The notes: generated by a model not told the origin, from the sequence alone. A stretch of DNA of 64,000 bases from Anaeramoeba flamelloides (GCA_027625915.1 JANTQA010000047.1:5952001-6016000), one strand, 5' to 3'; shown: positions 12,766 through 25,500, counted from the stretch's first letter. Program-made: numbers and translations.

Positions 12766-15700
12766 ATGTCAGAATTAGGTTCAAAACACGATCTCACAAG
12801 TTCCATCTCAAAATTCCTAGACGATCACTTCGTTCTTTTGGTCTTAAAATTCCTTGAAGAACGAGATTTTAACAACAAAAACCAAAAAAATCTTGCTATT
12901 TCAAAATTAAATGTTCTTCAAAAAACTAATAGACACGAAGACTCGATTAAATTATATAAAGAAATAAATGAAACAGAAAAAGTACCAAAAGAAATGCTTG
13001 AAAAAAACCAAAAATTCTTAAAACAATTCGACAATTGGCTCAAGCTTTCAAAGCCAATCATCGAATTATTACCAAAAATTGTAAACCCAAAGAAAGACAC
13101 TTCAATCGAACAACTTAAAAAAGAAAACAATGTAATTCTAATTCTTTTTTTTTTTTTCTTTTTTCTTTTTCTTTTTTTTTTTTCTTTTTTTATTCATAAA
13201 TTTGAAAAAAAGTACAAGCACATGATTTCAGTCCCTACTGCACAACAGTGTGTGGTAAAAATTTTCATTGGTTCAATTACGATCGCTTTTTAAAAAAAAA
13301 ACATTTTTTATTTTTATTTTTGCTTTTTTTTATTCTTTTTTTTTTTTCAATTTCCAAATATTCTTTGTTTTATAATTTCTTCAACAGTGAATATTTGGTT
13401 GATCCGAAAATTCATTTTTGTGTGTTAATAAACATTTAAATCCCAACCCTCATTCAAACGATCAACAAATCACCCACTAAACAATTATTCTCTTTAACTT
13501 CAAGCAGAAATATATTAAATAAAAAAAAAAAAACTAATACATAATCAGCCATTTTCTTCAAGTAAAAACCTCAAGACTTTAACAATGGTCTGTAATATAA
13601 CTCAAAGTAATCAATACAGATCTTGTGTTTTTTTTTATTTTTTTTATTTTTTTTTTTTTGGAAAGAAATGAATAATTAAGAACAAAAAATCAAACAAATC
13701 GATAAAATTTTCGATTTACGATTATTTTTGTGTGGTGGGACGTAATTAGTTTTTTTTTTAAATTCAGAAACAAAAAGAAAATCATATCTTTTCTTTTGAA
13801 TTCTGGAAAATTGCCGTTAGATTTTTTTGATTTTTCTGTTTATTAGGAAAATCGATAGATTTTCGTTACTGTAGAGAGAAAAATGTTGGACAGAGAAAAA
13901 TAGTTGGACAGTAATTTTAATTGGGAACATTACTGAAAATGATTTTTAATTTCTTTCGTTTGTGAAATAACCTAAGAAAATAACAATAATCTACTTATTA
14001 GAATAACAATTAATGTGATTCTACTTTTTCAAAACCTTATCTCTTATAATCTAAAGCAAGTTTAAAATTTATCATTTTCAGAATTAATAGTAAACTTTAC
14101 TAAAACTTGGATTTTTGTTAAAATAGCATGATCTACTTTAGTTATCAACCATTCAAATGAGTATTCTACACACACCACAGATTAATGACTTGTAACACAT
14201 TTAAACCTGGATTTATATAAAAGTCACCTAGTTATCAATAGGATTTGATTTTCAATTTAACTAATGTTCCAAATTAAAAATGGTTTCCAACCATTTTTCT
14301 GTGTCAAACATTTTTCTCTCAACAGTTAGGTTTTTTTGAGTTTTCTATTTATTTGGAAAATCAATAGATTTTCGGTAGGTTTTTTTTACTTTAGAAATAA
14401 ACCGAAAATTCTAATAAATTTTCGGTTTATTTCTAAAGTAAAAAAAACCTAGAACACTTCACAAATAAAATAGAAAACCTCAAAAAAACCTAGAACACTT
14501 AACAAATAAAACAAAAAACCTCAAGAAAACCTCAGCACTCTACGGTACTCTTATGCACTTGACGATATTTCCGGCATAGAAAATGTAAAAAAGATAAAAT
14601 TTAAGAATTCTAAAACAAATAACAATTTTTAAATGAACTAAAATATCCTCTCCAGATATTTTTAAAAAATTGAGGAACAAAAATTTTTCAAAGGTGTTGC
14701 TCTAACAGTTCGACTCACTCTTTTAATAAGTTTTAGTCGAGCTTTTTTATAACTTTTAGTATTCATTATTGATCAAAAAAATTTGAATTTGTTAAAGTTT
14801 TTAACAAACATCTTTTAATAATTATTATTTGAATATTCAATTTTAGAAAAAGTTTTTTTGACTTGATTTTTATAAAAGATCTTGTTAGTGTTCATTTAGG
14901 TGGATGTGTGAGGCCATTACAAGTTTATTGCAGAGAAAGAGCAGGTGATGTGATTGTAATTTCTAATTTTGTATGATTTCGATTTTTGGTCTAATTTAGA
15001 AGACTGATAAATTCAAATTAAAAATATTTAAATTCTGTATCATATTGCAAGAAGAAAAACTTAATTACACTACGAAATTTTCGTAATCAAATGGCCTTGT
15101 GAAGTATCTTTGTGCATTTTTCAAACAACAAAACATAAAATGATTTTGGAATTCGAATTAAAAATTTCTAATTTATTAACTGGAATATGACAGTATAAAG
15201 ATACACATAATTCAAGAACGATGATAAATACTTAAATATGATGTGATTGAAAGAATGTTAGGGAAAAAAATAAAATTCAAGATCTAAAATGAAAACAATT
15301 AACAAAGAATCTAGTTTTGAAGATTAAAATAATTTTCAGAAACTCTGTTTGAATTGTTCGGATTATCCAGAAACGGAAAATTTTGGTTTATTATTATCAA
15401 TACAAGAAAAAATGAAAAAAACGGGATATGATTTTTTTTTTTTTTTACTTAATTGAATTGCTTCAAATCAATATTTTTAAAATTGAAATTTCAATGATCC
15501 AAAACTAAAACTAGAAAAATTAAAATAATTTTTAACAGATAGGGTACTTTCAGTTTGATCCACATTGGATTTGTAATATCATTTTCATCCTTGTCTTTTT
15601 TCTCTCTCTAAAAATCAGGAATTTTGAATGTTTTTGTTAATAGAGAAAACTACTACATTTAGTTGCAGTGTCATGGTAAGCTAGACATAGATAAATATAA

Positions 15701-18148
15701 AAGAAATAAATTTTAACATTATTTATCTAATGACAAACTCAATTTATTGTATTAATTATTATTAAAACAAATTACCAAAAAAAATTCATCCCAAATGTAC
15801 AACATGTTGTTTATAAGATGTTTTTGGATGAGTGTAGGACAAAAAAGAAAGTTTATTATGCATTCTGGAAGGGTTAATAATTTGCTTGAAAAAATATAAA
15901 AAAAAAATAAAAAATCCAGAAACCAAAAGAAAGAAGTATTTATAGAAATTCAAAAGTTAGACGAATTTAGGATAAAGATATTTTCAATCTTAAATTCAAT
16001 AAAAACAGACTTATTTTCATCTTGATGAGAAAAAAAAATCTTAATAATATAATAAAAAAAGCTTTTATATTAAAGAAACAAATATGGGTTTAGTTGTACT
16101 CTTTTAAAATAATTGACAAAAACTATTTTTAAAAAAATAGATATAAAAAATCAATTAGTAATTCGAGAAAGGCTGTTGAAATTTGTAAATGAATTCTTCA
16201 TTATGAAATTTTATTCTGTTTTTTTTTATTTTTTGGTTTTGTAAAAACCTAATCAAAATTTTTATTTTTTCACACAAACAATTCGAAATTAATTCATTTT
16301 TTTAACTCTTTTTTCATCAAAAAATCTTAGATTTGTTCAAAAAGTATTTACACAAAAATCCATATTAACAAAAAATTTGATAAAAATTATTTTTAGATTT
16401 GAAGCAAAATCAATTTTTCATTTAATGAATTTTTTTTTTTATTATCATTTGATTGATTGGGAATGAGAAAACTTAAACACTATTTTTTATTTTTATTTTT
16501 ATTATTTTATTTCAATCAGTTTCATTTTTAAGGCACAAACTTTCAACGAAATTAAAAGTACAAAAAAAATTCCAAATTAAGATCCAAAATTCAAATCTCA
16601 AGTAAAATAATTTGTAAAAAAAAATTCCAAAAATTGTGCCTTAATTTAAAATTTTTTTGATAAAATAGAATTCTAAAAAATGTACTTTAATTTGAGATTT
16701 TTCTGAGCCTTAAATTTCGTTGAAAATTTTTGCCTTAAAAGTGGAACTGACTGTTTTATTATGAAACAATCACCACCCAAGATATTATAAAAAAAAAAAA
16801 TTTGAAAATTAACTTTAAAACAGTCACCAAACTTAAGTTGACCTATTTTTTAGGTTCCTCTTAAAAACTTTTTTTTGTCATCACACTTTTTTCAAGTAAC
16901 TTTATTTTATATCTTGTTTATATTATCTTTGTGAATTTATAATTGAATGTAAAATATTTTTTTTTAAAAAAAAACTATTATAATTTCATGAAAAAAACTA
17001 TTATTTCTTCAAAAAACAAACCCCTATTATTTGTCCATAAGATCAGAAAAGTAAAAGGAAAAATCATTATGAAACAAGATTTTCCAATTCTAGCCACACC
17101 AATTCCAAAGCAGATATTAATATTGATTTTTTTCATCTTTTTTTATTTTTAATTTTGATCTTCCAAAACTTTTTCTTAATAGATAACCGAAGAAAATGTT
17201 AATTCATTGTTACAATACTCGAGAGGGTTGTATGGAAGAGGTGATTATTTAACCTCCTTGGAATATCTCAAAATCACACAATTATTATGTTCCGAAGATT
17301 CTCTCAAACTTGAAATTCAATGGGGTAAAGTTTCATGTTTATTACTTTTGCCTAACGAACGAGAAAGGTTGCCACTTGAATTTGAAACGCTCCGAACATT
17401 AATTGACTCATCAAGAAAAAACAAGAGCAAAAAAAAAATTTTACAAGAAAAAACATGGCTACTTCATTGGGCCTTATGCTATTATTTTACATCTGATGAA
17501 AAAACTGCCTCTCAATTTGTAGATAAATTCTTTTATGGACACTATGTGGAGGTAATTTCATCGATTTGCCCATACCTCTTAAGATATTTAGTTATCTCTA
17601 CATTTTTAAACTCCAAACGAAAAAATTATACAAGAGATCTTGCAAGATTAATAAAACAACAAAGACCATACTATAGCGATCCAATAACTGAAGTTGTTTA
17701 TCAAATTTATATAACTTCGGATCTAGAAAAGGCACAAGAAATGTATGAAGAATCGATCAAAGTAATGACCGGTGACTTCTTTTTACACCGCTTTATTGAA
17801 AAGTTTACCTATGGTGTCAGAGCCTCCATCTTTGAATCCTTTTGTAGGATCCATCGTTCATTCTATGTTTCGGAATTTTCCAATTTAATTAAAGTAAATG
17901 ATGATTTTGCTAAAAAATTCATGAATGGTCATGCAAAATTACTTGCAATGGAATTAACCTATGGGAAAGATGACTTTGTTAAGGCTGGTTCACAGAATAC
18001 TATCAGAAGACAATTTAATACCAGAACTAGATACCAAAACCAAAGATCTGTAAATATTGATCAAACAATACAAAATTTTGAAATTCTTAGAAGTGAAAAA
18101 TTAGAACAAGAAAAAAATCAACAAAAAAACAGAAGAAAAAAAAAATAA
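12766..18148 (+). CDS. EIF3E: Translation initiation factor eIF3 subunit e
   Basis: Two exons, 12766-13131 (122 codons) and 17183-18148, join in phase 0 through a GTAATT donor and a TTCTTAATAG acceptor. They encode about 443 residues; human eIF3e has 445. The first exon is the eIF3e N-terminal domain: SSISKFLDDHFVLLVLKFLEER, then the helical hairpin ending LKKENN. The second continues ITEENVNSLLQYSRG and carries family landmarks: KTWLLHWALCYYF, SSICPYLLRYLVI, SDPITEVVYQIYI, GDFFLHRF and SIFESFCRIHR. A PCI domain and a basic Lys/Gln tail follow. The product is a core helical/PCI subunit of the eIF3 complex and helps load the 43S ribosome in the cytosol. The striking feature is the ~4.05-kb intron, far longer than the ~95-700-nt introns elsewhere in the window, which carries several foldback repeats. 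The ATG has an upstream A-rich context and no in-frame rival. Confidence 0.93.
13734..13920. repeat. Family B repeat, diverged copy
   Basis: Shares the words AGAAAATCA, TTGAATTCTGGAAAA, GTTAGATTTTTTTGA and TCTGTTTATTAGGAAAATC with the family B copies at 14275-14565, 36600-36895, 59600-59775 and 60130-60330. The boundaries are approximate. Confidence 0.5.
14275..14565. repeat. Family B foldback with perfect 34-bp hairpin
   Basis: The core is a perfect inverted repeat: left arm 14377-14410, loop CTAATA (14411-14416), right arm 14417-14450. It is nested inside an outer, imperfect pair (AGGTTTTTTTGAGTTTTCTA near 14331 against AGAAAACCTCAAAAAAACCT near 14470). The right flank has the family's GC-richer tail (TCTACGGTACTC). 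It lies in the eIF3e intron in transcript sense. Confidence 0.85.
16513..16753. mobile_element. Family A MITE-like element, copy 2
   Basis: The left end CAATCAGTTTCATTTTTAAG and the right end AAAAGTGGAACTGACTG match the family A termini. The flanks have lost an exact TA pair, suggesting an older insertion. It lies inside the eIF3e intron, ~430 bp before the acceptor. Confidence 0.7.
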
Positions 18149-19739
18149 GTTGGATTTTTTCTTTTAGTTTATTCAAGAATTTTTAAATTCTTTAATTATT
18201 ATTTTTTTTTTTTTTATTTTTATATTTCTTTTATTTATTTTTCTTTTCAAATTATAATTCTCAAAATTAAAAAAAAAACAACAAAAACAAAACAAAAAAA
18301 AAAACCAAAAAAACAATTATTATGATTTATTGAACGTAATAAAAAATCATAAGGAAATTAGACTAATATAAATTTGAATTTATTTTATAGAATATTATTT
18401 TGAAATTTTTAATTTATTTATTTATTTTATTGATTTTTACAATTGTTTTTGTGTATCAAATTTGAAAATTAAATATTTTATCTTATTTGATGGTTGACTA
18501 TAAGACAAACATTTAAGGATAACCAAAATGAATCTTGAAAATAACCCTTAGGTATTATTGTTCTTAGAGAGTTACCACGACTGTAAGTTTGCAAATAAAT
18601 ACTTAATAATCTGTTACTTTTCCCTTTTAGAAACTGTTTTTCCAATAGTAGAGTTTGAATTTAATCACAAATTCTGGATTTTATAATATCATATCTTTAA
18701 GAGTTAAAGAGATATAAAACAAAAGACAATTAATCTGATTTAATTTTTAAAAGTACCCACACAGGTGTAAATATGGAATGTAATAAAAAATAGAGTTTTC
18801 ACAATTTTAGAGACAAATAATGTGTTTCATGTATTTATCCAGATTGTAGAAATAATAAACCAAACTTTGGTTTTGATTTTTGAGTTTGGATGGACTTTCA
18901 ATATAAAATCGTTTTGTAAACACCAATACTTTGTTCGAAAAGTGTTTATTTTTTTGAAAAAATTGGAGAGATTGTTGTTTGCCAAACGATTTTTTGATTA
19001 AAATGATTATTAGTCTATTAAGATAATCAGATATTATGTTTAGTATTACCAAAATTTAGGTTAATTCATGAAACCCTTTATTTGTCTTGAAAATTGTAAA
19101 AACTCTATTTTTTTGCAACATTCATATTTACAATTGTACAGTGGAAGTAATATTTTAACTCTCAATGATAAATCCACATGTCTTATTATACAACAGATCT
19201 AATAAAAGCGGATTTAAACGGATAGTTATCTCTCTTCTGTAATTATTATACTTTAGCTTGAAATAAACCGAAATTATATTGGAAATTTAATTCATTTTTA
19301 AAGATCACCTTATAATATCCCCTTCATAAAGTAACTTAAAACTGAAATTTTGAAAAAGAATAAAGAACTAAATATTCAGTCTTTTTAAAAACGTTTTGGG
19401 AAATCAAAAAAACAAAAATTTAAATAATTATTATTATATTAACAATTTAACTTTTATTAATAAACAAATCTTGATAACAAAAAAAAAAAAAAAAACATTT
19501 AATTGTCATATTTTCAAGATGATAGAGAGAATACGTTATTGCTATTATTTCTTAATGAAAAAAACAAATTAAATTCAAAATTTAAATTTTTAGTATAGAT
19601 AGATATTTTTAATATTTAAAAAAAAAATTAACTTTAAGAATTCAAATCATTTAAATACTAATCCTTGAATAAAAAAAGTAATTTTTGTTATTTTGTAAAT
19701 TTTAGGGGTTTTCAGTATTCAAATCAAAATCTAAACTCT
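18149..19739. other. Intergenic, no gene recognised
   Basis: AT-rich sequence. The minus-strand frame 18807-19052 (81 codons) resembles no known family. Nothing else structured was noticed. Confidence 0.45.
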
Positions 19740-20068
19740 GGAAAAGAGAAGATAATTTTACTTGAATTTGAATTTTGAGCCATAAATTAGGATTTTTTTA
19801 AATTCCTTAAACTTATTCCAAAGTTTTTATCTTAAAAACAGAACCGACTTTAATCAGATAATTATTAAGAATTGATTCACATCAAAAATAAAGTTAAAAA
19901 TAATTTAAATTATCTAAAATAATTTCTGAAAAAAAAAAATTCCAAAAAATGTTGAATAATTTGAAATTTTTTTGATAAAATAGAATTCTAAAAAATGTAC
20001 TTTAATTTGAGATTTTTTTGTGCATTAAATTCCGTTGAACTTTTCTTCATTAACAATGAAACTGATTG
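19740..20068. mobile_element. Family A, two degraded partial copies
   Basis: The first segment (about 19740-19850) keeps the GAGCCATAAATTA...TTCCTTAAAC...AGAACCGACTTT order of a family A right half. The second (about 19920-20068) keeps the right half more closely, with TTGATAAAATAGAATTCTAA as in copy 2, and ends ACTGATTG before TA (20069-20070). It abuts the 3' side of the ankyrin pseudogene. Confidence 0.55.
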
Positions 20069-20656
20069 TAAAAAAAAACTTTTTTTTCTCGTTGAGAAGG
20101 GGAAAATAGCCAAAAAAACTTTCTAAAATTTCATTTACTTTTGAATTGTGTTTAATTAACAATTTAACAGACTTCAAAATTCTGTTTCGACAAATAATCT
20201 GTAAAGGGGTATCATACTTAGACATCAATAAGTTTGAAATCCCTTTATTGTGGTAAACCTGGTATTTGAATTATAAACGGTTGAAGAATTACATTTCATT
20301 TTCAATTTCCTTTTACAAATAGAGATCGAAACCACAAATTGCAAACTACTTTTTAGAGAACCATATTTAAGACAGAAAAATCTGGAAAAGAAGTGATAAT
20401 TTTTTCTCATTTACAATTTAAAGGCGGGTATCTTTAAGATTTTGTTGTGCACATAATTGGTAGAAATATGCAAAGTGGTCATATTTACTAATTCTTTGAC
20501 GATTGTTAAACCAATTTTGTTTTCAATCAAAGCCTTGATCACTTCAATTTGATTGATTTCACTTAGAAGAATATGGTGTATTTTTCCCATTGTAAGTACT
20601 TTGTCGTAATCTACACCGTTTCTGAGAAGAAATTCTACAATTTTCACAGGTCCCAA
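20025..20656 (-). pseudogene. Ankyrin-repeat protein, broken remnant
   Basis: Read on the minus strand, 20656-20411 encodes ankyrin-like helices (GPVKIVEFLLRNGVDYDKV, then EVIKALIENKIGL). 20228-20025 encodes another repeat (DTPLQIICRNRILKSVKLLI). The two parts are separated by ~190 bp that match a family C element, so the reading frame is interrupted by an insertion. Upstream frames contain stops, and the 3' end runs into a family A remnant. No intact start or full repeat array remains. Ankyrin repeats normally mediate protein-protein binding; a specific role cannot be given. Confidence 0.7.
20240..20435. mobile_element. Family C element inserted in the ankyrin pseudogene
   Basis: Left end CCTGGTATTTGAATT, the internal words TTTCATTTTCAATTTCCTTTT and ACAAATAGAGA, and right end CTCATTTACAATTTAAAGGCGGGTATC match family C. 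Both flanks are ankyrin-coding sequence on the minus strand. The insertion therefore happened in a formerly coding region. Confidence 0.65.
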
Positions 20657-21274
20657 TTTACAATCAACATATAAAACGATTCTTCGTCAAAATTTGTTTC
20701 ATTTAAACATGTATTTTGTTTTAAACAATATTTTAAAGTTAATAAAGCATTTTATTTAATAACTTCAAAAAGTTCATCCATTAATTTTTCCTAGTAGGCT
20801 GAAATTTCAACTTTACTTGAGGCTGTTGTTTTTCTTTATTTGAATTTCAGGTCAAAGTAGAAAAAAGGAATAAATGATTTTTGATCAATTGTAATATTTT
20901 GAATAGTTTTGTTGTCATTGAGGAATTATGAGTTTTTTTAAGTGGCTTTGCCTTTTTTTATACACTAACAAGCATGATATTACACAGAATAGATTCACTG
21001 AGAATATTATTTTTGATTTTGAAAAGAGACAATTTTATATGCCATTGTTAAAAGAAATCTGCTGAATTTGTAAAACTGTGTTTCAAAATAAAAAGTAATA
21101 TGTTTCAATTTTCCACAAGTCTTACACACCATGTAGTTTCAACAGAGTTACAACAAATAATATATAAATTTGAAATTGGTTCCTTAAATTTCTACCTTTT
21201 AAAAAAAATTTTTTGAACTATAATTCGATTTTGCTGTTGCTAAATAGTGGTAAAGAATTTGTAAAAAACATGTT
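20657..21274. other. Intergenic, no gene recognised
   Basis: AT-rich sequence upstream (minus sense) of the ankyrin remnant. It may hold eroded upstream exons, but I could not read any coherent protein. Confidence 0.4.
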
Positions 21275-21278
21275 TTAA

Positions 21279-21450
21279 GGGACTAATCTCTATTAAATTT
21301 TTCTACCTAAATTTAATAGAGATTGAGAAAATATTTTTAACTATTACTAAGATTTGAAAAAACCTATTTATTTTCAATATTAAACATATTTCTAGCAAAC
21401 GAATCCTTATTTAGAAATTAGTTGAAAAAAAAATAATCGAGACTAGTCCC
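21279..21450. mobile_element. TTAA-flanked MITE-like element with GGGACTA ends
   Basis: TTAA (21275-21278) is followed by GGGACTAATCTC. The inverted GAGACTAGTCCC ends at 21450 and is followed by TTAA (21451-21454). Next to the left terminus is a perfect 16-bp hairpin (21285-21300 against 21309-21324). TTAA duplication is typical of piggyBac and Kolobok groups; which one applies is unknown. Confidence 0.75.
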
Positions 21451-21454
21451 TTAA

Positions 21455-22530
21455 AATAAATCCCCTACTTCTTTTTTCTTTAAAGACAAAAATTAAATGA
21501 TCAACGAAACCGACTCTAAATAATAAGTAAATACAGATTGATTTCTTAAAGTTCTACTCATAAAATAAGAAATTCAAAAAATGAAGGATCAATTGCTAAA
21601 AAATATATCAAAAAATAGAGTTAATTTTTTGAGATAATTATTACAAAAAAAACCAAAAAATTCCCAAGAAAATTTTAAAAAATTGAATTCGGAATAAAAA
21701 ACTTTCTTAAAATATCAAGGAGTTTACTTTCAAAATTGATTTTATGAAGTAATAGTGTTTGGGAATTTTACTGAATTCGGTCTCACATTGTAACAAGGTG
21801 AAAAAAAAAAAGCAAATGTTTTTTTTGAAACATGGGTAGTTTGACCCACTGAATATTTTCAATTAAACTTTTGGATTTTAGTTTTTTAGAAACAGAATCA
21901 ATTTGTCACAAAGGAATTCACAAATTTGTAATTTAAAAGTGTAAAAAAGAGTAGCTATGCTTTGGAAATAAAGCAAACAATTATAAATCAGTTTCTTATC
22001 AAGATAAGTGAACGTATTTTAAGCTAGTCTTGACATCAAAACTTAATTCTTCTTCATAAAACCCCAATTGGATTGGTTCGTTTGTGAAAAAACAAGAGCA
22101 TTTAACAATTCGCTAAATGATCATCAAATTTAATCCCTTCATATTTTGAGAATAAGAAGAATAAAATCGTTAGTATTCTATTTTTACAACCCAGGATAAC
22201 CCTTTCAAGGTCACCACGTTTAATTAACCCTTATTCCAAGCTTGAAATATTGTATTATTTGAGTAATTTTTTGTCAAAATAATTGTTTTTTGGTACTTTT
22301 TAATAAAAAATGATTTCTTAATTGGAATTTTAACGATCTTACTTTTTTAATAAAATGGAATTTTTTTGTATAATTTTATTCATAAAAAATCTCCAAATAA
22401 ACACAGTAACGCCGAATTTCGGAAAATATTGGATCTTTTTCATTTTTTGGAAATGTTCCAAGTTTTCACTTTTTTCGATGTTTCATTTTTTTTAATTATT
22501 TCTTCTTTTTCTCATTTTTTAATAAGAAAA
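21455..22530. other. Intergenic, upstream of the C2/WD40 gene
   Basis: No gene was recognised. The region close to 22531 should hold the promoter of the next gene, but I see no defined motif. The in-frame extension upstream of the chosen ATG is Phe-rich and homopolymer-driven, so I do not count it as coding. Confidence 0.4.
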
Positions 22531-25500
22531 ATGAACAATATTTATCTTAAAGTTTTTCTTCACTCTGGAGTGTTCGTTCCAAAAACGAATTTATTTAAAC
22601 GTAATATTTAATCCTTATAACCAAATTTGCCTTCGAAATTAAACATATTTGCCTAAAATAATTTTTTTCCCAATTTTTTTACAAACTAACAACAGCCAGA
22701 TTACCAAATTTATATTGTAAACTCAAATACGAAGAACAAGTATACACAAGCCAAGTTTTTTTTCAATCCAATAACCCAGAATGGAACGAAGTAACGAAAT
22801 TACACTTTGAAACAAAAAAAAAAATAAAACCCTTTTAATCCCTTACTTTTGTTTTCAATATTACAAAACTAACACCAAAATACTGAACTTTTGTTTCCAA
22901 TACAAACACAAAAAACAAACAAACAAACAACAAACAAACAAAAAAATAAAAAGTCTTTTCAATTTAAAACAAAGGAACAAGGTTTATTAAAAATTACTTT
23001 ATACCGATATATAATTGATAAAGAAGATCCAATAATTGGAACATTTCAAATCGGATTACCTGAAATAAAAAAGCTGTCTGTCCAAACCGATGACTTTGCT
23101 GTGAAAAGCAAAACGAGGATTGGTTCTTTAAGGTTGTCGTTCCAGAATTTAAATGTTCAAATATCCAAGCCAAAACCAAACCGAAGGCAAGCACTACTGA
23201 GGTATTTAGAAGAAGGATCTCGCTTTGCACAAACGGGATCTAGTACACTAAATCACAACAATTGGAGAAGCATTTCAAAAATAATTTTAACAAAGGGTAT
23301 AACAAGAAATAATTCAATGAGAATCTCTTCGGCAACCCCTTATGATCTGTTAAACGTCGATCAAATGAAAACAGATGAGAATTATAATTTACTAACAAAC
23401 ATAAACTCAAATCTAAGTCAAAATACAACCACAAACACAAACACAAACACAAATACAACCACAAACACAAATACAAACACAAATTCAAACACTTCCGAAT
23501 CTGACGAAAGTGGATCTGAATCACAACGGTGGAAATCGTTGAATAAGGGAAATTATACAAGAAAGTCTATGGACAACATTTTTGAGAAGAAATCAACATT
23601 ATCCTGGGAAGGGCAATTCAAAAAAGTGCAAGAAACATCGATGGCAAATGGAACAAATGCAAAAGCAACAACAAACCATTTGAAAAGATCTACAACTACT
23701 GATACCACATACCAAACTGAAAATAGTAATGAATTTCAAGAAAAAATCACGTCAACGAGTACAAACAGTTTAATTTCTACCTCAAACAAAAAAAAAGAAT
23801 ACCAAAATCAAATTAAAAAGGAATTAAAAAGACCAAAGAAAGCAATAAAGAATTTAGAATTTGTTTTTGGCTTTGGGCAAGAAGATAATTGGGAAAAAAT
23901 GGCCTTTTTGAATGATGGTAAAGTTGCCTACAGGGCTGGTAGAATAGCAATAATTTATGATCCCGAAGACCATTCTCAAAAGTTTTTTACCCATCACAAA
24001 AGAAAAATTGTTTCCTTGATTGTTTCAAAAAATAGAAGACTAATAGCAACAGCGAGTCTTGACGGGCTGGTTTGCATCTGGGATTATCATAACATGCAAA
24101 TTATACGCGATTTTAAAATACCTAGAAAGTGTAGACTTATTACAATGGATTTTAGTTATCCATTTGAAAAGCGCCACGGTAAAGGTTCAAACGGATTTTC
24201 ATTTTTTGCCACTATATGCACAATAAAATCAGTGCCAAAGTCGAAATCAAATAAGAATGATAACGATACGAATTCAAAAGAGAAGAATGAAAAGGATAAT
24301 GACTTAGGGTCGAAATCTGAAAATGTGAGCAATGAAAAAAAAGATAATAAAAAAGAAATTGAAAATGAAGATGAGGATAAAGGTGTAGAAAATAAAAAAT
24401 ATCGGCTATTGGTTTGGAATCTTGGAAATTTACAAGATAAAAATAAAATTGTGGCAAAAAAATTGGCTGCAAGTAATAGTTTTAAAGAAAAGATGGTAAA
24501 GGTATTATTTAATCCCGAAAACCCAATGAAAATAATTTCGTGTGGTGATAAAAAATTACTCTTTCATCAAATTCGAGGATTCTCAATTTCAAAAGATGAC
24601 AATAATGATGCGGAGGGGGAAAGAAAAATGATAGGGGGGAAGAGAACAGGGGAAAACGGAAAAAAGAGAAAAGAGAAAGAAGGCAAAAACAACAATACTA
24701 TAAAGATTAGAACTAGAGAGGGGAATTGGGTTAAAGAATTGCCCAAGATCTTGTTTTGTGCATTATTCGCATCCAAAAACGAAAAGATTTTAACTGGCAC
24801 ATCAAATGGAAATATCCTAGTATGGTCAGCAAAAACAAGGGAAATAATTGGGAAACACAAAGCAAATAACGGGCCAACCTTTTGCTTATCGGGTGCGACA
24901 AGGCAAAGCGCATTCATTTCAGGTGGCAAGGACGGGAAAGTCTCGATTTGGGGCGATGGCGATTTTGATAAAAGAAAAACACAGGCATTCAAATATGGAT
25001 CGATTGTATCCTTAGATATCCATAATGGGGTGATCTTATTAGCTACATCTGAAAATCGGATTTTGTCAATGAGATCACTGGACGCAAAGAATGTTATGGA
25101 GATAACTACAGGCGCCAAAAATGTTGTATCGTCATTGTCCCTGCACCCGAGTTGTAGTATGATTGCTGTCGGGACGGAATCGGGGGATTTACAAATGATG
25201 AACCTAACAACCCGAAAGCAAGTCAATTCAAAGAACATTTCAACACTAATTTCGCAGTTGCAATTTTCTCCAGGCGGCAAATTTCTTGCGCTGGGGTTAA
25301 ATGACGGCACATTAACAATCGTAAATTCACAGACATTGAAACAAATAGCTACCAAGAGCTCCAATAGTTCCCCGATTGCCTTTATTACTTGGTCAGCCAA
25401 TTCAAAATTAATAGCAGTTGCTCATCGACTCGGAGCAATCATCGTATACAAATTTGGAAGCAATTCTTTAAAACTTGACAATAAATGGGACACGCTTAAG

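Larger units (their letters stand above)
13132..17182 (+). other. Giant intron of eIF3e with embedded repeats
   Basis: Bounded by GTAATTCTAATTC and TTTTTCTTAATAG. It contains two family B foldbacks (about 13734-13920 and 14275-14565) and one family A element (16513-16753). It also has short coding-like patches that are not part of eIF3e (about 13213-13440, 14884-14970 and 15343-15440). Protein-family continuity (LKKENN followed directly by ITEENV) argues that no further eIF3e exon lies inside. Confidence 0.8.

Noticed and set aside
13132-13293. Extension of the eIF3e first exon as a poly-Phe reading frame
   Set aside because: A GT donor lies exactly at the end of family-conserved sequence; the continuation is a T-run in the intron.
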